Below, one piece after another: positions 14,944 through 26,345 of a stretch of DNA of 64,000 nucleotides. The translations under genes and the position numbers were made by a program. The notes under the pieces were generated by a model that saw only the letters and a program-made list of their open reading frames with translations, was not told where the DNA came from and ran no database searches. Within the stretch, counting starts at the first letter, position 1. Each line of letters opens with the position of its first letter. Source of the DNA: Terana coerulea (taxonomy: Eukaryota > Basidiomycota > Agaricomycetes > Polyporales > Phanerochaetaceae); the NCBI GenBank assembly GCA_024811115.1, contig JAKOGH010000740.1:372001-436000 (forward strand). The letters run 5' to 3'.

Positions 14944-15836
14944 ATGCAGGCGGCGCGGTTATTCCTGCACGCCTCGAGGCCTTCCTCCAAGATGCCACCT
15001 TCGAGCTTTCCTAGGCGTTACGTATCTCATTGGGACGTGGAGGACGAACTTCCCTCCATTGTAGTTGAAGATCTTTCTGTCGAAATCTACGAGACCTCTG
15101 TCTACTCGGAGGAGGGCTCCAGCTACGTCCACGCTCCTCTCGACAGCCATCCACGCGGTTGGGATGGGACGCCAACTACGTTGAACTCTCCTGGGCTTTG
15201 GCTCGACGACAGTACGCTGACAAGCACACCTCAATCAGACAAGCAAGGCGTATTTTCGGACGACCTCTGGCTGGACGCATCTACGGCTCCTTTACAGCAC
15301 TATCCGAAATCTCCTCCGGGGCAGCCTGCCACACCTGGCGCTCTGTCGTTCGCCTCGTCGATGGAAACTATCAGCCCCCGCTGCGCTTCGACTCCCCTCT
15401 GCCCAGTGTGAATACGGACGCGTCTGTACTCGCCGACCCGCGTTCTCAGGATCTGTCAAGTTCCAACAACACCGGATCCCACAAGATAGGCACCCACCCT
15501 TCTGGTGTTGGACACGGCGGCCTTTGTGCCAACTTTTCTCCTGCGGTTCCGCCCTCACCGGTACCGACTACATCAAACATCCCCACACTACGCCGACGTG
15601 CTCGAAGTCAAAATCTACACGAAGTCTATGTACACGGTCCTATGAAAGCAGCATATACTACGCCCAATGAGCCCTTCGAACACCTCTTAACCGTGGCTAT
15701 ACTGGACGCGATGGATCGCACGCCATTCCGAGGTGAACCACCTGCAGCAAAAACCAAGACTTCCTTGAGCTTTTTAGGCCGCCCTCTTGGCGCGCTTGGT
15801 CGCGCGGTGACTCTGGTTTCAAGCTTCTGCACATAG
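14944..15836 (+). CDS. uncharacterised protein, about 297 residues
   Basis: The reading frame opens at 14944 with a short Arg/Ser-rich leader (MQAARLFLHASRPSSK), which could be a mitochondrial targeting peptide. It is acidic and Ser/Thr/Pro-rich through the middle and ends with a short helical part (FEHLLTVAILDAMDRTPF) and a small hydrophobic tail. The frame breaks at CCCCC (15375-15379); one more C joins METISPP to LRFDSPLPSVNTD and gives a single frame of 297 residues without introns. An intron at the same place is the alternative explanation, but I see no convincing donor-acceptor pair. I recognise no domain. It sits divergently from SYF2, 280 bases away. Confidence 0.5.
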
Positions 15837-16420
15837 TATCTCCTGCATGTCCCACGTTCCTGTCTCAATCCTGCAGCAGCTAGCTGGCCTTCCTCGCGAT
15901 ATGTGACTGGTTCTGACTGGTCGCCCACAGTCTGGCTATCTCGGCTTTGGTTATTTATGGGTTTGTATCTACAACGGCTGGATGAATAGTGTGAGCATAT
16001 GATCTTTTGATTGAAGCTCGTGTGATTCGGATGCATTCCTACGTCCGAGAAATCCGCTGGGGTCGTATCCTGCGTCAGCTCTACTTAGTGCTGCCAGTGC
16101 CAGCTTTTTTTTTGTAACGTGTGTGAAGTGCTGCGACCTGCTCAAGTCGAGGTCGAGGCCGAGCGCAACCTTGAAGAGACGCGACCTGCGGGTTGCGATG
16201 TCGACACGGTGATCGTTGATCCGGTGACGGCCGGACGGGGCGCTCTACCAGGTACGGGTGACAACAAGGCCAATCAATCTCCGCCACCAGATCCGAGTAC
16301 AAATTGAACAACAACGCCTTCTCTCGTCTCACCGTTTGTCCCCTCGCACTTCAGCAACGCCCCAGCCGCTTTCCAGCGCAACCTTCCACTCACTTCCCAA
16401 CACACTCTTTCGTTCTCAAC
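15837..16420. other. intergenic, no supported gene
   Basis: Contains a T9 run near 16106-16114 and a pyrimidine-rich leader directly before the ATG at 16421, consistent with a promoter of a well-expressed gene. A minus-strand frame of about 83 codons (16081-16332) was considered and not supported. Confidence 0.45.
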
Positions 16421-17318
16421 ATGTTCGCCGCTTCTCTTGTTGCTCTCGCTGCCCTCCCTTCCGCTTTCGCGGCCCTGTCGGTGTGTGGCAGTGCCAGCAA
16501 GAAAATTATACCCCCACTCATAACATGCAAACACTCCAGATGACTTCCCCTGTCGCCAGCACCTCTTGGACTGGTGGTCAGCAGCAGACCATCAGCTGGA
16601 AGGACGATGGCACCACCCCTACTCTTCAGGATTTGGGCGCTTGCAAGGTCTCTATCTACGTCGGTAACGCGATCCAGCAGGTGTGTAACACTTTGTATGA
16701 AGCGCATGCAAAGGCTGATGGTGTTATATTACAGACCCAGCTTCAGGAGGTTGTTCCCAGCGTCGATGTTTCGACCACTAGCTCGATCGTTTTCACCCCT
16801 GACCCCTCCATTGGCCCCCGACAGCGGTGTCTAGTGCGTACATATAGCTGTGCTCACTTTCGCATGACTTACCGGGTTTTTATCAGCTTCGTCCGTATTG
16901 AGTCTTTGAGTCTCAAAGATGCTACCAACTCTCAGTTCCCCGCCGAGGCCTTCTCTGCCAAGTTCGCGTGAGTTCAGGTTTGACAACTCGACTGAGAAGG
17001 TCATGGAACTCAATCGATCTTGTTAGCCTCACCGGCATGTCCGGTACCTTCAACTCCACCGTTCAGGCTCAAATCGATGCTGCCTCCTCTGCGCCCGTTG
17101 GCGGTGCTACCCCCGCCGCTAGCTCGTCCGGCTCTACCGTTGCGTCTACTTCCGCGCCGGCCAGCAGCAAGGCAACCTCCGCCTCTGCGTCCCACAGTGG
17201 CTCTGCCACTGCTTCCGCGACGGGCGCGGCCAAGGCCGCCAACGGTGCTTCTGGCATCTTCGCGAGCATGGGCCTTGTCGGCGGCGCGGTTGCTGTCCTG
17301 AGCGCCATGATGCTCTAA
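16421..17318 (+). CDS. secreted Ser/Ala-rich GPI-anchored protein with KRE9/KNH-like N-terminal domain
   Basis: Five exons: 16421-16480, 16540-16680, 16735-16833, 16887-16967 and 17027-17318. A 17-18 residue signal peptide (MFAASLVALAALPSAFA) is followed by a KRE9/KNH-type domain, PF10342: SPVASTSWTGGQQQTISW, CKVSIYVGNAIQQ, SSIVFTPDPSIGPDSGVYF and VRIESL. A long Ser/Ala/Thr/Gly-rich stalk follows, then a C-terminal hydrophobic segment (GLVGGAVAVLSAMML) typical of GPI addition. It would be exported to the cell surface or wall and heavily O-mannosylated. The frame slips at CCCCC (16815-16819); deleting one C gives SIGPDSGVYFVRIES, exactly as expected at the exon 3/4 junction, and a 223-residue protein. 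A sequence error is the likely cause. Specific function is unknown for this family. Confidence 0.88.
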
Positions 17319-17822
17319 GAGCGTTCTGGTACGATGGGGACCTTTATCTACTTCCGAATCTTTCGCTATCTGTCCCACAGCCTCTCGTCTTATTCTGGAT
17401 TTGTTTCGCGCGTTTGTAATGGAATTCTTGGTTAGATTCGGAACGGCTCTCGGGTTCGTAGTACCATCCGACCTTGGTCCTCTCAGCTCGTACGACACCT
17501 TATGCTGCCACACACGACGTCTCTTTCATGATGTGACATGTGTATCTGCCGACTGGCCTAGCTTACCTTCATTAATATTACGAGCTCATATACTATGTCA
17601 AGTCTTGTGACGTGTTCCCGCTCCTAAGCTCGCGTCAGACCAGCGGGTGTCCGCCTTCTCCCTTTGGCTCGCTGCATCCCCACAACAGACTCGCATGCGC
17701 TTCCAGCCACCATATAGCGTCCCGCTGACGTTCTTTCACGGCGGTGCACACGCCTCTCCGGACTGAAGTACCCTGTCCAGTCTCGTCACCGTTTGGTAAC
17801 CTTGCGCTTGCCGTGCACACTT
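17319..17822. other. intergenic, no supported gene
   Basis: Holds the 3' flank of the GPI-protein gene and the upstream region of the next plus-strand gene. I see no conserved open frame, repeat or RNA gene. Confidence 0.45.
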
Positions 17823-19203
17823 ATGTCAGCCACAAGAGCAGGTGCACGGCTGCTTTCACTCTCACGCCATCTTGTCCTCCGTAACGCCCTTCGGCACCAA
17901 GCTCTGCCTGGGTACAGCCAGCTCATGTCTACCGCCGTGAAGAACGAAACAACTGGCGCAGCCGGGCCCGCTGCGCCAGACTCTGCCGCCGCGCCGAGCC
18001 AGGAGCCCAAGACACTGTACAACTTTCCCGTGTCGGAGGTGCCTCCAAACCCGCTGGGAGAGGGAAAGTACATCAAGACCGCGGCGGCGTTGATCATTGG
18101 GTACGTGTGCTGGCGGCCACAGTGTGCTGCAATGTTCATCTGAGCATGACCGCGCAGGGACGAGATTCTGAATGGCAAGACTCTTGACCGGAACTCGAAC
18201 TACTTTGCGCGGTACTGCTTCGAGCAGGGCGTCGAGCTGTGAGTGCTGCTGTGCAGACCGCTCGAGAGTGATAACGGATGTCATAAGTGCAGAAAGCGTA
18301 TTGAAGTCATAGCGGACGACGAGGATGAAATGTACGTCTGCATACGTCTTCTCTGGAACCCCTGAAAGCCTGATCACCCTCCCCAGCATTGAAGCGAGCC
18401 GACGAATGGTTCGGAACTACGACTTTGTCATCACATCTGGAGGGATAGGTCCCACGCATGACGGTCAGCATCTCCATTACCGATACCTATGCTGAAAACC
18501 TTAAACATTTTACACTCACAGATATCACCTATACATGCCTCGCGAAAGCGTTCAACCAACCACTGCAGCACGACACCGAGACCCTACGGCGCATGGGCAT
18601 CATGTCGCAGGGCCGTGTGGACATTCAGAACCAGACGGATGAGCAACGCGTCGCGCGCGAGCGGATGGCGCTGTTCCCTGCCCTGGCCGAGACGATTTAC
18701 ACCTCGAGCGAAATATGGGTGGTGCGCGCGCAAAGTTTGGATATAATCAGTTTTTGCTCACGCTAGCTGCAGCCGGTCGTCCGCCTCGCAGGCAAACTGT
18801 GCGTCTTCCCGGGCATACCGAGGCTGTTCCAGCGCATGCTCGACGGCCTCACACCGTACCTGCCCCTCCCGCCGCCAAGCGAGCGGCCGTGTCGCCAGCA
18901 GGTCTTCACGTCGTAAGCCTTCTTCGCTTCATGGCCCCGATGGTTCCTAACGACTTCGCTAGGAAACCGGAGTCGTCAATAGCGCCATACCTCACGGACC
19001 TGCAAGCGAGGACGAAAGGCGACGGCATCCGCATTGGCTCGTATCCGCTCCTCCAGCACGGCGTGTACGTCTCGTTCATTGGGTACGACCGCCAGGTCAT
19101 CAACAAGCTGGCGGAGGAATGCGCGAGCGCACTCGAGGGCCGGCTGGTGAGCGACGAGGAGGCAAGGGAGATGGTGAAACAGAAAGAACGAGGGGCTGCA
19201 TGA
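17823..19203 (+). CDS. MoaB/Mog/CinA-like molybdopterin-binding-domain protein, probably mitochondrial
   Basis: Seven exons (17823-18100, 18158-18238, 18293-18331, 18387-18463, 18522-18718, 18773-18912, 18963-19203) give 350 residues, all in phase. The MoCF_biosynth fold is clear: IIGDEILNGKTLDRNSNYFA, RIEVIADDEDEI, the DFVITSGGIGPTHDDITY motif and AFNQPLQHDTETL, followed by LCVFPGIPRLFQRML and KGDGIRIGSYP. This arrangement matches CinA/COG1058 proteins and the N-terminal domain of eukaryotic FLAD1. In those families the domain is associated with molybdopterin-like binding, nucleotide pyrophosphohydrolysis or FAD handling. I see no PAPS-reductase-type FAD-synthetase domain. The first 35 residues (MSATRAGARLLSLSRHLVL and on) are Arg/Ser/Leu-rich without acids, a strong mitochondrial presequence. 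The exact substrate cannot be told from sequence. Confidence 0.9.
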
Positions 19204-19797
19204 TCCTTGCTCTGTATATATTGTAGGGCGGGTCTCATTGTCGGACACTCTTGTAATATTAGTAGCTATACACGTCTTGGAGTTTAGCAGTCATGGAAAG
19301 TGCATCATAACGGCATCCCACAAGAGTCCATGCTGGCATTAAGCCTGGTACAAAGCCTGCCTCCCTGGCAAGCTTGCTCCGTATCTTCCACCTTCCGGCT
19401 GGCGTTGCATATAATAACGTGCTGAGGATGGCCAGATTTCGGAAGCTGCACCAGCGTGTGGCAGTCAGAAGCTTCCACAACTGTCGGATTGTACTTCAGA
19501 CAAGAAGTATCCATACGCTGCTCTCTGGTGATCTACGTTAACCGAGAATAGCGACAGAGACAAAAGAAGGTGAAAGTAAAACGGCGAAGAGTGTTTGTTG
19601 TGGGCATTCCTATACATGCAGGCCCGCAATCCTACCAAGCGTATGATGTCGTATTTGGTGTATGGTTCTCATGAGGCTCAACACTGCAGTGCGCATTACA
19701 TAGCTGACGTCCTGATTAACTAGACAAGAGTGTAGAGATAGCTAATGTACATTACGAAAAGCAAGACGTAGCCTCGTCTGCCTATACTTAACATAGA
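19204..19797. other. intergenic between convergent genes, nothing recognised
   Basis: AT-richer than its surroundings and placed between two converging 3' ends. It should hold both 3' UTRs. No RNA gene, repeat or conserved open frame was found. Confidence 0.45.
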
Positions 19798-21967
19798 CTA
19801 GTAACCATCTTCAGCGTCCACAGAGCTTCCTCGAGCATAGGGGTCTTGGTAATCCTCAACAGGCTCACTTCCGTAACCATCCTCTGAGTCAGAGCCATCC
19901 AAAGACTCTTGCTCGTGGTATCGGCCGGATCGAAGAAGACGCGAAGGCACAGAGCCGTCATCACCATACAGATCACTAGAGACGCAAGTTAGTCTCTGCG
20001 CCGTCGTAGCCAAATGACAATGGGGCTTACCGTTCACGTTCCGCGACAAGACCGGCCAGATCCCTATGATAGAATATAAGCATGTAGTGTAGGAGCACGA
20101 GTAAGGTGAAACTTACATTTCATCATCTTCATCCTCCTCACCCTCATGCTTGCTTGCTGCCACCTCTTCGATTTCTGATTCGTCGTCGTCCGACAGAACT
20201 ACGATGCGCCCTCTTCTAGCAGCTGGCCCAGGATTCACGGGCGCGTATTCATCATCCTCGTCTTCGCCATCGGACGAAATGACTATGGTAGGGGTGCTGG
20301 ATTCTGCCCTCTGCGCGCGGAGCGACGAGAGGCAGGGCGGAGGACTTCAACAATGTCGTCGTCGTCATCGTCAATGAAGCTGCTCTCGTAGCTCTCTTCG
20401 TCATCCTCGTCTCCTTCGGCCACATCTTCAACGCCGGCAACGCTCCCGTCACCTATATGAAGATTGGGGGCCGGAGGTGCGCCCCATCCAACCATCGGTG
20501 GTAGATCCTCGTCGTCGTCGTCAGGATCTGAATCACTGCCCAGACCCCAGCCCATGCCCACAGGAGCATGGCCGTGCAGCAGGTTTTGGAAGAAAGCGAC
20601 GTCTTCGGCCTCTGCCTCGTCTTGGTCTGAGTGTATCCACGGCGGCTCGATTTCGTCGTCCTGACTATCCGAGCTGAAGTCGTAGTCGAGCCGGTGCCCA
20701 GGGTACGGCCTCCCGCAATGCGAACAGACGCCATCCCAGATCTCGTGCGTGCAGTCCACACAGCGATAGATGCCGCCGTCCTCTTCATCGCGGATGCCCA
20801 TTGTATCCCGCAGCAGCAGGGATGCAAGACCGCCGCGGTCAGCTTGAGTATTGGGGAAAATGTCTTTCCAAGGGTCTGCGTTGGCGCTTTCGTTCGCGGC
20901 CGCTGGTTCGTCGTCGCGTAACTCTTGCGGGACCGAGTCCGGATCCGCCAAGCCACTGCGAACGACCGCTGCAACCATGTCCTTGATCGACCATACTTCA
21001 GCCGGCTTCTCACGGACGACCGCGCGGCATTGTGGACAGGTCTTTTTCTTTCGGACGACAGGGACGTGACGAGGCGCTGGGCCGGGAAGTGGAAGTGGAG
21101 GCGGCGCTGCGTCTGCGGGGACGACAACGTTGACGGGAATTACAGCTTGGGCGTTCTCAGCCTGTGGGGGTGGGTGTGGTTCTGCTTGTGGTACTGCTTG
21201 CCCTAGAGCCGCTGGCTCGTTCGAGAACCAACTGACCAGACATGAGTGGCAGGAGACGTGTCCGCAAGGGGCCAGAGCAAAGGGTCGATGCATCAGGAGT
21301 AGACAGATCTGGCACGTCATGGATGGGAGTAGGGAGGACAGCAAAGCCCGATGGGTAGCTAGGTCTGTCGCGTCGGATTTGGCGTCTTTGTTGTCTATCA
21401 CAGGTGATATTGCACGCCCTTTGCCTTTTTCAGCTGCGGAGAATCTCTGAACGCGAATTAACACGCAGTGCGAATAGCAATGCTGGATAGACGTACGGGT
21501 TCTGCGGGAGCCTCTGACTCTCTGACGGATGGACTCCGGAGACGTTCGTCAGGTGGAGGCGAAGGGTGCCAAGGCTCGGAAGGACCAGGTGCACTGCCTC
21601 CGTTCGCAGGTTCGACAAGGTCGTCGTCTTGCTGACTGACGACAGAGGCACGGGCAACAGCCTCCTTTGCATCTCCTCCAGGAGTATCATTCATCGTGGC
21701 CTGTTTCTGAACGATAGACGTCTTCTTCTTACGCCTGCGCCTCTTCTTCTTCTCGCTCCTAGACGTGGACACATCCCCACCCTCTTTCAATGGTGTACTA
21801 GGTGGTGGCCGGCTACGACGTCTGCCCTCTCCACTCCCGTTGGCCTCGCCGTGTTTGATCCTCTTCGCGTCTGGAGCTGTAATTTCAGCTGTCTCAGAGA
21901 GCCTTCGTTTCTGCAATGCTCTTGATGTCTGCGCTGTCTGCGATGTTGTCGCGAGTATCGACGACAT
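19798..21967 (-). CDS. RING-type E3 ubiquitin ligase with acidic C-terminus
   Basis: Four exons on the minus strand (21967-21497, 21446-20117, 20063-20031, 19975-19798) give about 670 residues. The N-terminus is basic (EKKKRRRRKKKTS). A C3HC4 RING follows: CQICLLLMHRPFALAPCGHV, SCHSC and, after a Pro/Ala-rich insert between the zinc ligands, CPQCRAVVREKP. A second Cys pair set (YRCVDCTHEIWDGVCSHCG) resembles the Cys-rich segment of CHFR-like fungal ligases. The C-terminal 250 residues are strongly acidic (Asp/Glu runs). The frame breaks at the CCC at 20307-20309 (plus strand); one added base joins RRSARRG to AESSTPTIVISSDGEDEDD and the total then divides by three. Without it the protein would stop early at GQNPAPLP. 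The insert of about 60 residues between RING halves is unusual. Targets unknown. Confidence 0.85.
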
Positions 21968-22290
21968 CGCGTCGCACGTAGGTGGTGGTCGGTGGTACAA
22001 AAGAGTAGACAGGCTTGGCGCCCACTGTATTGAGGGAAACGATGAGCAAGCGCCATCATTCTGATCCACCACCCCGACGCGTCCGATGTACATAGATTAG
22101 ATTAGATCTACCTACGTTGCATACGTGCTTATTCCGTCGAGTTCTGGAGGAAGAAAATGAAGGTATGATGTGCTAAGCATGCATTACGTGAGTAGGTATG
22201 ATATTATTGTACAGAGGAGCTATGCGCGAAAATAAGCGGGCGTACACTTGCGCAGGATCAATGTCGAATCATCAGTCTATCGAGGGCCTT
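21968..22290. other. short intergenic gap upstream of the RING gene
   Basis: About 320 bases between the RING start and the Cdc4 stop, both on the minus strand. An in-frame ATG at 22093 would extend the RING protein by 42 residues, but the sequence there is not conserved-looking. No other feature was recognised. Confidence 0.4.
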
Positions 22291-25002
22291 CTACTGCCTG
22301 CGAGCTGCTACGTTCTTTATCCTGGGGCGCGTCGGTGTTTCGTTATGCGTGGGTAATGGTCGCGCCCGCAGGTTATTTGGTGAAGACGCCAAACCGCTCG
22401 CCGAAGCCAACAGTAAATGACCCTTGCCGTAGGAGCGAGGAGACTCTCGAGTAGCGGTACTATGAGACTCTTTATGCTCGCCGTTGTCCCTCTCAAAACC
22501 AGCGTCCAAATCTAAGCCGGACTGATCCATCTGGAAATCATGCTCCATAGCGTCTTCGTCGCGATCGCCTTCGTCCTCTATATCTTCATCATACAAGGCG
22601 TCCTGCGGCTCGTTCTCCCATTCTTCGTCGCCTTCGCTCGTGGCAAAGTCCCACACATCGAGCACCGTGGAGTCTCCGCGATTACTCGCCGCGACGCACC
22701 ACCGACCCTCAAAGGCGACTTGCCAGACCGCCGTCACTCCCGTCAGCAGGTCGCGTACTTCCGTGCCCTCCTTGATGTCCCACACCTTCAACGTCCCGTT
22801 CGAGCCGCTCACAGCCTTGAACTCGTCGTGCTGCAGGCATATGACGACGTTATTGTGGCCTGAGAGAGCATGTCTCAGCTCGCCGCTCTCGGGATCCCAG
22901 ATGCGGACTGTAGAGTCGGCCGAGGCGGAGACGAGGTAGGACGGTGAGATTCCCAGGTGACCGACCAATGAAGTATGGCCTGCGAGCGTATGCCGGCATA
23001 GTCCTGTGTTGAGGTCCCACACGCGTATGTCGCCATCCATCGAGCCAGAGCATGCAATACCGCGATGTATGTCAAGGACAACTGAGTACACTGTTGTCCA
23101 AAATGTGGTCAGCATGCAGCGTCAATACAACAGTATTGGGCTCACCTTTCTGGGTATGACCTAACAAGACCCACTTGCACGTTCCGTCGATGATATCCCA
23201 TACACGCGCACACTGCAGTCGTAGCTCCCGGAAACAAGTGTGCGTCCACGGGCAGCCAGGGCCCGTACGGCTTGGCTATGTCCCTTGAGGTGAAGGCGGT
23301 GGTAAGGATTGTCGTCCGCCTCTTCCTGCAGCACGTCCAGCGCGAGATCTTGTCTTACTTCAGCGGAGTCTTCGTCCGACTCTTCCGCATCAGTAGCATA
23401 GTGCTTGTACTCGGCATCGCCTGAGCTAGGTAACGTCCACACCCTGAGTGTATGATCGCGGCTGCCAGTAACGATTAACGGGCATTTCGGCCATTTCTCC
23501 CTTGTGATGACCCCATCTTCATTCTGGACTTCGATCCACTCCGGTTTGACGATGGACAAGCACCGGACGGTGCTCGTATGTCCGCCAAACACGTGAGTGC
23601 AGCGACCTGTGCTCAGGTCCCAGATCCGGACTGTGCGATCGGCGGAACCGCTGACGAGCGTGTCCTTCGTTGCTGCTAGCGCCCATACTCCGGCTTCATG
23701 GCCTTCCAGCGAACGTAACAAAGCCCCTGTCCGAGGGTCGTAGACGTGTATCGAGTGGTCGTCAGACGCAGAGATGATTCGGCCATGCGAAAAGATCAGA
23801 CAAGTAACCAGCGACTGTCCATGTGCGGGGATAGTGATGTGTCTTGGGTTCTCGTTCCGCAACCAGCGTGCGTAGGTTAGACGTCGTGATTTGAGGAGAA
23901 CTTTGTACGGATGCGGTGGCGGTAGTGATTCAGAGCTTCGTAGCTGCTGCCTCCGGCGCCGTGCAAACATTGCGTTGACGAAGGCGGTCTCTGGGCGGCC
24001 ACCGTACCAGGACCCCGTAGCCTTCAATAGCTCTCGCCAGAGCACGGGATCCAAATCTATGATCACCCTCCATGTCTTCGACACTTGCGACGCACGCGCG
24101 AGATCTGTAAATGAAAGATAGGTCAGAACGAGGGACACCAGCTCTGGCGGTAGGAGGGTTAAGTAATCGCAGGCCAGCGCCGGTGCCAGAATGGAATGAA
24201 GGGTTTGCAAGACGGGCCGCGAGGAGTGTCGCAAAAACGTGAAGAGCACATGGGTCTGCAGTTGTTCGGGTAGGCTTGAGAAGTGTGAGAGCATCGATGG
24301 CAGGCTGAGAAGAGTAGTCAGAGACATATCAGGTTGTAAGGGTTGTTGAGGCTGCGAGGGCGAGTCGATGCCCAATGGTGCGGATGGCCCGATATTGCTC
24401 TCGAGAGGGGACCCCGGACGTGAGGGCAAGGGAGACAGGGGTTCGACAGAGGGTAAGACGGCTCCAATAGGGGATGGGGGGTCTGGTTTGGGCCTCTTTC
24501 GTGGTGGCAGCGCATGTACCGAGGAAGCACTGCTAGCTTCAATGCCTTCTATTGTGCTGCCATCGCTGTAAGACCTCTTTCTTGCGTACCGCTCGAGTGC
24601 CTCGTCCAAGGTAACATTGTTACGCCCATTTGCGGTATCTTCTGGCTTCACCAGTCTCCAGCCACGACCACCTGTAGCATCCTCCTCCTCCACCTCCGCC
24701 ACGGACGCATCTTGGAATGTCGCACGCGACCCTCCAGGGAACGTGAGGGGGAACTGCCGGATAGAGCGTGGTAGATTGACGTTCAACAGCGGATAAAGCT
24801 TGGAGTCCTTCGGGGATGACGGTGTTGGGAGCGGCGGAAGAGGTATCGGGGCATATGTCGTGGTGGTTGTGGTCGTGGTGACTACTCTGGGGTTAAAGGT
24901 CAGTACGCCTTTGTTTGTATTGGTATGAATTTTGTAGGCTACGTACGTCGTAGTGTTGACGGAAGGTGGAAGGTTTACCGACGGCCATGGCGACGAGTTC
25001 AT
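22291..25002 (-). CDS. CDC4: SCF ubiquitin ligase receptor Cdc4/Fbw7 (F-box plus WD40)
   Basis: Three exons on the minus strand (25002-24947, 24886-23146, 23090-22291) encode about 865 residues. A Ser/Thr/Pro-rich N-terminus with a run of eight or more Thr is followed by the F-box (LTLLPPELVSLVLTYLSFTD, LARASQVSKTWRVI) and then seven or eight WD40 blades, e.g. VSGSADRTVRIWDLSTGRC, VTGSRDHTLRVW, CSGSMDGDIRVWDLNTG, VSASADSTVRIWDPESGEL. Cdc4/Fbw7 recruits Cdc4-phosphodegron substrates such as CDK inhibitors and cyclins to SCF for ubiquitination; an acidic tail follows the propeller. The first intron (24887-24946) is a multiple of three and would read through. The frame breaks at 23201-23213, inside an alternating TACACGCGCACAC stretch, where the blade should read CSVRVWDIIDGTCKW; a small indel explains it. 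Confidence 0.92.
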
Positions 25003-25395
25003 GACGAGACTCAGGCAAGTTCCTAGTGCGGATGTGGATGTTGATGATGGTATGGCGCCTCAATGCGCGAAGGCGGTTCCTGTCGAGCGCCAGAAGCCAC
25101 GCGGCACGACGCCACGAGGCTACTGAACGCCAAATACGGCAGCGCCGCGGGTTGCGGTTAGGAGCCAGTTTGGCACTTGCAGAACAGACGTCAGTAGCAG
25201 TGAGCTAGTCTTAAACATGGATGCGTCCAAATTTATCCCGCTGAATTCAAAACGAATTGTTTGCGTCAATAACCTACACAAAGGAAAATTCTGGTTCAAG
25301 GTCGCGGCTCGTAGACTACTGTATTCATACAAGAATTTGGTGACGGCTACAAACTACTAGTGGGAGTTCGAATTGATTATATCTCACGTAAGTAT
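25003..25395. other. intergenic upstream of Cdc4, nothing recognised
   Basis: About 390 bases that must contain the Cdc4 promoter and the 3' end of the next minus-strand gene. No clear promoter element or repeat could be identified. Confidence 0.4.
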
Positions 25396-26345
25396 TCAGG
25401 TATCTGATGAGGCTTTGAGGTAGATGTGTTTAAGAGTATGATTAATACAAAGCAACGGGCCCAGACAGAACAAAAATGCCAGCCCAATCATTGCCCTCGC
25501 GAAGCGAGCAATGTTACCTACCGCCACTGCTTGACCGTCCGAGCTCTGCGTAATTGGGAAAATGAATGTCACAATAATCGCGCAGATCCAAAAGGACGAT
25601 TGACCTGCACAACACCGGCATGGTAAATTCATCAACTCATAATGCGTAAGGAGACTGACCATAGCAGCCACGCCATCGGAAAAGACGTCACGATTGGCAG
25701 ATTCCACCATATCGACGAGGTAAGATGTACCTGAACAGCCTAAAAACATTTAGGGTAAATAGGAGCCGAGTTAGCCTCAAGCAAATTGACCTTTAGCCAA
25801 TTGGTAGCCAAACGTATGTCCGCGAGATGGGACATATATTCATATGCTATGATTGCGCTCGCGGTTGCAGCCAGTGCAGAAATCAAGGCTACTAAGCTGA
25901 GCATGTTCCCAATGTCGTTCTCCGAGACGCGGGAGATTTGTAAGGTCCCAAGATAGATACTGCGTAACGCCATGATTAGTAGCCCAAAACTAAGAACATT
26001 TCGCATTATTTCGAATACCGACCACGAAAACGCCCCAGCGAGCCAGTAGATCCGCTCGAGATGTCTTCCAAGCCTTTCCACGAAGCGATTACAATGGGAG
26101 GAGGTGTCTTCAGAAGCAGTGAGTACGTGGGGAGCAGTCGGGATCTGGTCATGATGGACGGGCGTGCCGACAGCAGTTGCAGGAATATCGATAGCGAGAG
26201 TCTCAAGCAGAGGCTGGAGGGTTGCGGCATACCGAGAGGGTGTATTGAACAGCACCATGTGGAATAGGCAGAGAAGTAGTCTTCCCGCTGAGTGTTGGAG
26301 GATGTTGACTGCACGCCTGCTGTGTGTGGAAATGAGATTATACAT
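25396..26345 (-). CDS. putative multi-pass membrane protein, unidentified
   Basis: Two long minus-strand frames adjoin: 26345-25740 and 25749-25396. The first has a polar N-terminus, then two strongly hydrophobic spans (around IMRNVLSFGLLIMALRSIYL and MLSLVALISALAATASAII). The second has two more (SFWICAIIVTFIFPI and MIGLAFLFCLGPLLC). A plausible intron starts at the GTCAAT after TNWLK and ends at TTTTTAG near 25746, but it does not join the two frames in phase, so either another intron or an indel is missing from my reading. The clustering of four hydrophobic segments on one strand argues for a real gene. I recognise no family; it could be one of the many orphan fungal membrane proteins. Confidence 0.4.

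Noticed and set aside
16081..16332. Possible small minus-strand gene ending in a Lys run
   Set aside because: The Lys run is just the T9 tract; no recognised small-protein family and no good start context.
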